Assembly (NCBI GenBank): GCA_016765435.1
Contig: JAESPY010000068.1
Coordinates: forward strand, 11,185-22,564
Source of the DNA: Emcibacter sp.
Lineage (GTDB): Bacteria > Pseudomonadota > Alphaproteobacteria > Sphingomonadales > Emcibacteraceae
Length of the DNA stretch: 11,380 nt
Direction: 5' to 3'
The position numbers and the translations under genes are program-made. Of the stretch, positions 8,575 through 11,380 are shown one piece after another (the stretch's first letter is position 1; every line of letters starts with the position of its first letter). The notes beneath the pieces are model-generated. The model had not been told where the DNA came from, did not search any database, and saw only the letters and a program-made list of their open reading frames with translations.

Positions 8575-8638
8575 ATGACCTGCGGTTTGTTGCCGTTGAT
8601 CTAAAGTGACTTCAGGTCTCACTAGACGTTACCTGTCT
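8563..8638. terminator. Nested inverted repeats between convergent cysNC and ackA-pduL
   Basis: AGACAGG at 8563-8569 pairs with CCTGTCT at 8632-8638 (7 bp). Nested inside, GACCTG at 8577-8582 pairs with CAGGTC at 8613-8618 (6 bp, 30-nt loop). The structure spans the gap between two convergent stops and slightly enters each gene end. A bidirectional terminator or transcript-end hairpin is possible, but no T-run follows on either side, so it is not a classic intrinsic terminator. Confidence 0.22.
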
Positions 8639-10470
8639 CAAAGGTCCTGCGCGGGGCTATTCGTTGCGGTGATTTTCCGGCGGGTCATTTGAGCATGCGT
8701 TTCAGTGGACACAAGAACACCCATATCGCCGGAGGATAACCCGGCGGCATTGGCTTCGTCCGTATCCACATGCATTTCAAGCCGGAAATCCGGGTGAACA
8801 CGGATTAGAACATCGTCAAACGTAAGCTTGCGGCCATTGCCGCCAATGGCGACATCGACAACATCATTATCCTGAACCTTAAAAGCGGCGGCATCGTCTG
8901 GACTCATATGGATATGACGCAGGGCACAGATCAAACCGTTTGTCAGAGTAACTTCACCCGCGGGACCCGCAAGCGTAATACCGGGGGTATTGTCCAAATC
9001 TCCCGAAGCCCGAACCGGGGCATCGACCCCAAGGAAGAATTCATCACTGCGTGAGATTTCCACCTGATCCTGTAACCGGGCAGGGCCTAAAATCCGGACT
9101 TTTTCAATTTTTCTTTTGGGACCAACCAAAGTCACCGTTTCTTCAACGGAATATTGACCCGGTTGAGACAATGGACGACGGATAGTCAGTTGATACCCCG
9201 GTCCAAATAATTTCTCAATGGTGCCTTGAGTCAAATGTATATGACGCGCGGATACCGCCACCGGAATATGCAGGTTGGTTGGTGATTTAGCCTGCTCTTC
9301 AATCAATTGTGCCGTCTGCTGGGCAATGGCAAGCTCTTCATCCGTGGCAATGACCAGTAATCTGGCGCGGGATATATCCGCCGAGATATCACATACCGGC
9401 TGTGCTTTGTTGACGATCGCTTCCCGATTTTTATCTTCATCCAAAATCGCCCCCAGATAATCGAAACGTTGTCCAATACGATGGCGGATCAGGGCGCTAT
9501 TCTCCCCAATTCCTGCGGTAAAGACAATGGCATCAATCCCGCCCATAACAGCGGCATAGGCCCCGATATATTTTCGCACGCTATGACAGAAAATATTGAT
9601 GGCCAATTGACAATCGCGGTCGCCCTCTGCGGCGCGTTCTTCAATTTTGCGCATGTCACCCGTTCCGGTCAGGCCAACAAAGCCGGATTTCTTGTTCAGC
9701 AGATCCTCCAGAGCCTCAATATCCCCGTCCAGATCCTTGATAAGCTGCAAGATAATACCCGCGTCCAGATCACCGGGGCGACTGCTCATGACCAGCCCTT
9801 CAAGAGGCGTCATCCCCATGCTGGTTTCAATGCTGCGGCCATATTCGATAGCAGTGACACTGCATCCACTGCCTAAATGGCAGGTAATGAGCCGTAAATT
9901 ACGAATGTCTGTTCTTAAATATGACGCGGCTGTCTGGGCGACAAAACGATGGCTTGTCCCGTGAAAGCCGTAACGGCGAATGTTCAATTTATCGACAATA
10001 TCTTTCGGCAGAGCATAATGCCGGGAACGGTTGGGCAGGGTGGCATGAAAGGCGGTATCGAATACCGCAATATGCGGGATGTCCGGCCACTGTTTTCGGG
10101 CCATATCAAGAGCAGCTAGGCTCGGCGGAATATGTAAAGGGGCCATGGGTGCCAGATCAGAAATCGCCTGAACAACGTGATCCGTAATCAGGGTCGGCTC
10201 GGTAAAGGACGGGCCGCCGTGAACCACGCGATGGCCAACCGCATCCACCTGATACCCCACAAGGGCTTTTTCGGTCGCCGCCATCAAAGCCGAAAGCGCT
10301 TCGCCATGGTCCTTACAGGATAAAGGGTGGCGGATAGTATCGAGAATCAGGCAGCAACGATCATTGCCAATATTATCAATCCGCATATCAACATGACGAA
10401 TACCGTCCTCAGGCGAGATAAGGGCCGCTTTGATGGTGGAACTTCCGCTGTTTAATATGAAAATATTCAT
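8638..10470 (-). CDS. Fused acetate kinase - PduL-type phosphotransacylase
   Basis: One 610-aa polypeptide carries both steps between acetyl-CoA and acetate. Residues 1 to about 392 are acetate kinase: N7 in NSGSSTIK, R81 and V83 in GHRVVHGG, H113, D138 in VFDTAFH, H170 in GFHGTSH, R231 in SSRPGDLD and E323 in AGIGENS. By motif alignment the pocket residues V83, L112, F169 and P222 match those of the acetate enzyme. Residues about 400-585 are a PduL phosphotransacylase, unrelated to Pta: VSARHIH (H410, H412), RPLSQPGQYS, RILGPAR, ALRHIH (H519, H521) and FRLEMHVDTDEAN (H567), with His residues suited to zinc binding. Departures from the usual kinase motifs are HLGSG for HLGNG and PLHIPP for PLHNP. 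I start at ATG 10470 because GGGAG sits 8 nt upstream and the protein then opens directly with the kinase strand MNIFILNSGS. ATG 10494 would add 8 residues and has no ribosome site. No encapsulation peptide or shell gene is seen. Confidence 0.93.
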   Translation of the reverse strand: MNIFILNSGSSTIKAALISPEDGIRHVDMRIDNIGNDRCCLILDTIRHPLSCKDHGEALSALMAATEKALVGYQVDAVGHRVVHGGPSFTEPTLITDHVVQAISDLAPMAPLHIPPSLAALDMARKQWPDIPHIAVFDTAFHATLPNRSRHYALPKDIVDKLNIRRYGFHGTSHRFVAQTAASYLRTDIRNLRLITCHLGSGCSVTAIEYGRSIETSMGMTPLEGLVMSSRPGDLDAGIILQLIKDLDGDIEALEDLLNKKSGFVGLTGTGDMRKIEERAAEGDRDCQLAINIFCHSVRKYIGAYAAVMGGIDAIVFTAGIGENSALIRHRIGQRFDYLGAILDEDKNREAIVNKAQPVCDISADISRARLLVIATDEELAIAQQTAQLIEEQAKSPTNLHIPVAVSARHIHLTQGTIEKLFGPGYQLTIRRPLSQPGQYSVEETVTLVGPKRKIEKVRILGPARLQDQVEISRSDEFFLGVDAPVRASGDLDNTPGITLAGPAGEVTLTNGLICALRHIHMSPDDAAAFKVQDNDVVDVAIGGNGRKLTFDDVLIRVHPDFRLEMHVDTDEANAAGLSSGDMGVLVSTETHAQMTRRKITATNSPAQDL

Positions 10471-10478
10471 CCGTCTTA

Positions 10479-10483
10479 CTCCC
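10479..10483 (-). promoter_or_regulatory. Ribosome binding site that decides the ackA-pduL start
   Basis: On the minus strand GGGAG lies 8 nt before the ATG at 10470. It is downstream of the alternative ATG at 10494, so it supports the shorter protein. Confidence 0.6.
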
Positions 10484-10658
10484 AATCCTGCCATAAGATG
10501 ACATTAAATGCCCGCGCATGACATGTAAACCATATCGATCAGGATTGATTGTGAAAGATTAAATATCAACATTGCATCAGAGGCTATAAGGACGGCTACC
10601 ACATGAAATCCCTCGCCACAAAACGGCGAAAGTCCAAGGTTATTACGAGGAATATGAG

Positions 10659-10769
10659 ATGCAAGATACCCACATTTTCCCTACAGTTATTGTTGGATGC
10701 TTTGACACTTTAAGCCTACTAATTCAACAGTTCAGATCAGAATACGGTTGGGTATATCCTGAACTATAA
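10659..10769 (+). CDS. Possible tiny ORF, 36 aa, unknown
   Basis: An ATG at 10659 opens a 36-codon frame ending in TAA at 10769. GAGGA (10647-10651) stands 7 nt upstream, good ribosome-site spacing. The peptide (MQDTHIFPTVIVGCFDT..., ending YGWVYPEL) has a mixed, protein-like composition and no recognised motif. The frame stays open upstream to a stop at 10587, so it could also be the remains of a longer broken gene. An overlapping frame at 10603-10713 encodes a basic 36-aa peptide and is less persuasive. Most likely this is a chance ORF. Confidence 0.2.
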   Translation: MQDTHIFPTVIVGCFDTLSLLIQQFRSEYGWVYPEL

Positions 10770-10861
10770 GAGTTGAGCTATTGCAATCCATAAAAGTGAC
10801 GGGTATTTTCTTTTTACATGCCTTGGTGTACCTTGAGTAAATCACTGAGGCAAAACAAGTT

Positions 10862-10868
10862 AAGGAGG
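10862..10868 (+). promoter_or_regulatory. Strong Shine-Dalgarno before the small membrane-protein gene
   Basis: AAGGAGG ends 8 nt before the ATG at 10877. It leaves only 2 nt before the upstream in-frame GTG at 10871, so ATG 10877 is the start. Confidence 0.75.
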
Positions 10869-10876
10869 GGGTGATA

Positions 10877-11293
10877 ATGACTAAAGCAGATTCAACTGCT
10901 ATTGGGGTACTACTTATTATTGGGGTACCGATTTATGGGATTATTAAAGTAGGAGAAACAATGGGTTGGGTTCTTTTAGTTCTCTTGATTATTTCAGGCA
11001 TTGCTTTGTTCCTCTTTTACAAAGCCCATCGTACAAAAAAACGGCGGGATGCTTTGATGCTGAAATATGATGATGCAGAATTAGTAGTTGCGTTAATGGA
11101 TGAGATATTTTGGCAAGGCCAGAGTTCTGAACAGCTTCTTGATTCACTTGGCATCCCACAAGACATTGACCAGAAAATACTAAAAACCAAGAAAAAGGAA
11201 GTTTGGAAATATAACCATCAAGGAGGTAATCGATATGGCCTCCGTATCACTTTGGATAATGACCTAGTAGTTGGTTGGGATCAAAAATCATAA
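10877..11293 (+). CDS. Small membrane protein, two N-terminal helices and a conserved-looking C-terminal domain, unknown function
   Basis: This 138-aa protein has two hydrophobic segments, about residues 8-24 and 30-49, followed by the basic stretch KAHRTKKRR, which predicts a hairpin anchor with the C-terminal domain in the cytoplasm. The soluble part (about 58-138) runs through IFWQGQSSEQLLDSLGIPQD, then LKTKKKEVWKY, then YGLRITLDNDLVVGWD. The pattern 'WQG..EQL..SLG.P' followed by 'W.Y' and a short beta hairpin recalls small BamE/SmpA-like folds, but that is a loose impression and not a family assignment. The start is set by a strong AAGGAGG. Base and codon use are much AT-richer than in the metabolic genes to the left (TTA, AAA, ATT and GTA codons are common), suggesting separate origin. 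No neighbour gives a functional clue. Confidence 0.8.
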   Translation: MTKADSTAIGVLLIIGVPIYGIIKVGETMGWVLLVLLIISGIALFLFYKAHRTKKRRDALMLKYDDAELVVALMDEIFWQGQSSEQLLDSLGIPQDIDQKILKTKKKEVWKYNHQGGNRYGLRITLDNDLVVGWDQKS

Positions 11294-11296
11294 TAA

Positions 11297-11380
11297 TTAT
11301 AGCGAAGGATTAAAAGGCACTTTCAAGTAACCATAATAATCCATCATGGGAACTCGCTCAAGCAGCCCAATATCCATTGG
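11297..11380 (-). CDS. Possible 3' end of a convergent gene, cut by the window edge
   Basis: On the minus strand a frame enters from the right edge and runs 27 codons to TAA at 11297-11299. It ends ...MMDYYGYLKVPFNPSL. The stop sits 3 nt from the end of the membrane-protein gene, the same tight convergent spacing seen at fdsA. Aromatic-rich, protein-like composition makes coding plausible, but the piece is too short to identify and could be chance. Confidence 0.3.
   Translation of the reverse strand, partial: PMDIGLLERVPMMDYYGYLKVPFNPSL

Larger units (their letters stand above)
10471..10876. other. Gene-poor intergenic region, about 400 nt
   Basis: This stretch separates divergent ackA-pduL and the small membrane-protein gene. 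It holds the ribosome site of ackA-pduL, a 5-bp hairpin (TCGCC 10613-10617 with GGCGA 10625-10629, 7-nt loop), and two overlapping tiny ORFs of 36 codons on the plus strand. Base composition falls toward AT from about 10550 onward. I find no tRNA, recognisable riboswitch or clear promoter hexamer pair. Confidence 0.55.

Noticed and set aside
9469..9876. 135-codon plus-strand ORF opposite ackA-pduL
   Set aside because: It is antisense to strongly conserved acetate kinase motifs, with no ribosome site or family-like features.
10471..10494. Eight extra N-terminal residues on the acetate kinase fusion
   Set aside because: There is no Shine-Dalgarno before ATG 10494, while a GGGAG sits 8 nt before ATG 10470, where the conserved kinase strand begins.
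10545..10569. FNR-type site, TTGAT and ATCAA half-sites upstream of ackA-pduL
   Set aside because: The half-sites are 15 nt apart, whereas FNR sites have 4 nt between them.
10593..10606. Resemblance of ACGGCTACCACAT to a stretch of eukaryotic 18S rRNA
   Set aside because: It is a 13-base match with no continuation on either side, so it is coincidence and not an rRNA gene.
10871..10876. GTG 10871 as start of the membrane-protein gene
   Set aside because: It is only 2 nt from the Shine-Dalgarno; ATG 10877 has normal spacing.
1..11380. CRISPR array, transposase, integrase, tRNA or rRNA
   Set aside because: I looked on both strands and saw no spaced repeats, no terminal repeats with a transposase, and no cloverleaf or rRNA segment.

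Overview
The window looks like a chromosomal piece of an alphaproteobacterium. The gene families and their arrangement suggest this: an fdsGBA-type NAD-linked formate dehydrogenase, cysD with a cysN-cysC fusion, and an acetate kinase carrying a PduL domain. Codon use is moderately GC-rich up to about 10.5 kb. The order or genus cannot be fixed from sequence alone; a marine or other free-living lineage is a guess.

Layout. (1) 97-4972, plus strand: three translationally coupled genes, fdsG-fdsB-fdsA, for the diaphorase and molybdenum subunits of a cytosolic NAD+-dependent formate dehydrogenase. An 18-bp inverted repeat lies just before fdsG. (2) 4976-5524, minus strand: an exported DUF442/phosphatase-like protein with an HC-x4-R loop, convergent with fdsA and only 3 nt from it. 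(3) 5525-5731: an AT-rich divergent intergenic region. (4) 5732-8574, plus strand: cysD and a cysNC fusion overlapping by 1 nt, together making PAPS from sulfate. (5) 8638-10470, minus strand: one polypeptide joining acetate kinase to a PduL-type phosphotransacylase. (6) 10471-10876: a gene-poor intergenic region with at best tiny ORFs. (7) 10877-11293, plus strand: a small two-helix membrane protein of unknown function in clearly AT-richer DNA, followed by the possible 3' end of a convergent gene running off the window.

How they work together. FdsGBA would pass electrons from formate through Fe-S clusters and FMN to NAD+. The AckA-PduL protein would turn acetyl-CoA into acetate plus ATP, or run in reverse. 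CysD/CysNC would activate sulfate to APS and PAPS. These are three separate metabolic modules, and nothing seen ties them into one pathway.

The most notable points are the AckA-PduL fusion and an FdsA that lacks the Cys residues of the His/Cys3 [4Fe-4S] cluster normally following its [2Fe-2S] domain. I see no mobile element, CRISPR array, tRNA, rRNA or defence system, and no strong case for a wholly new system.
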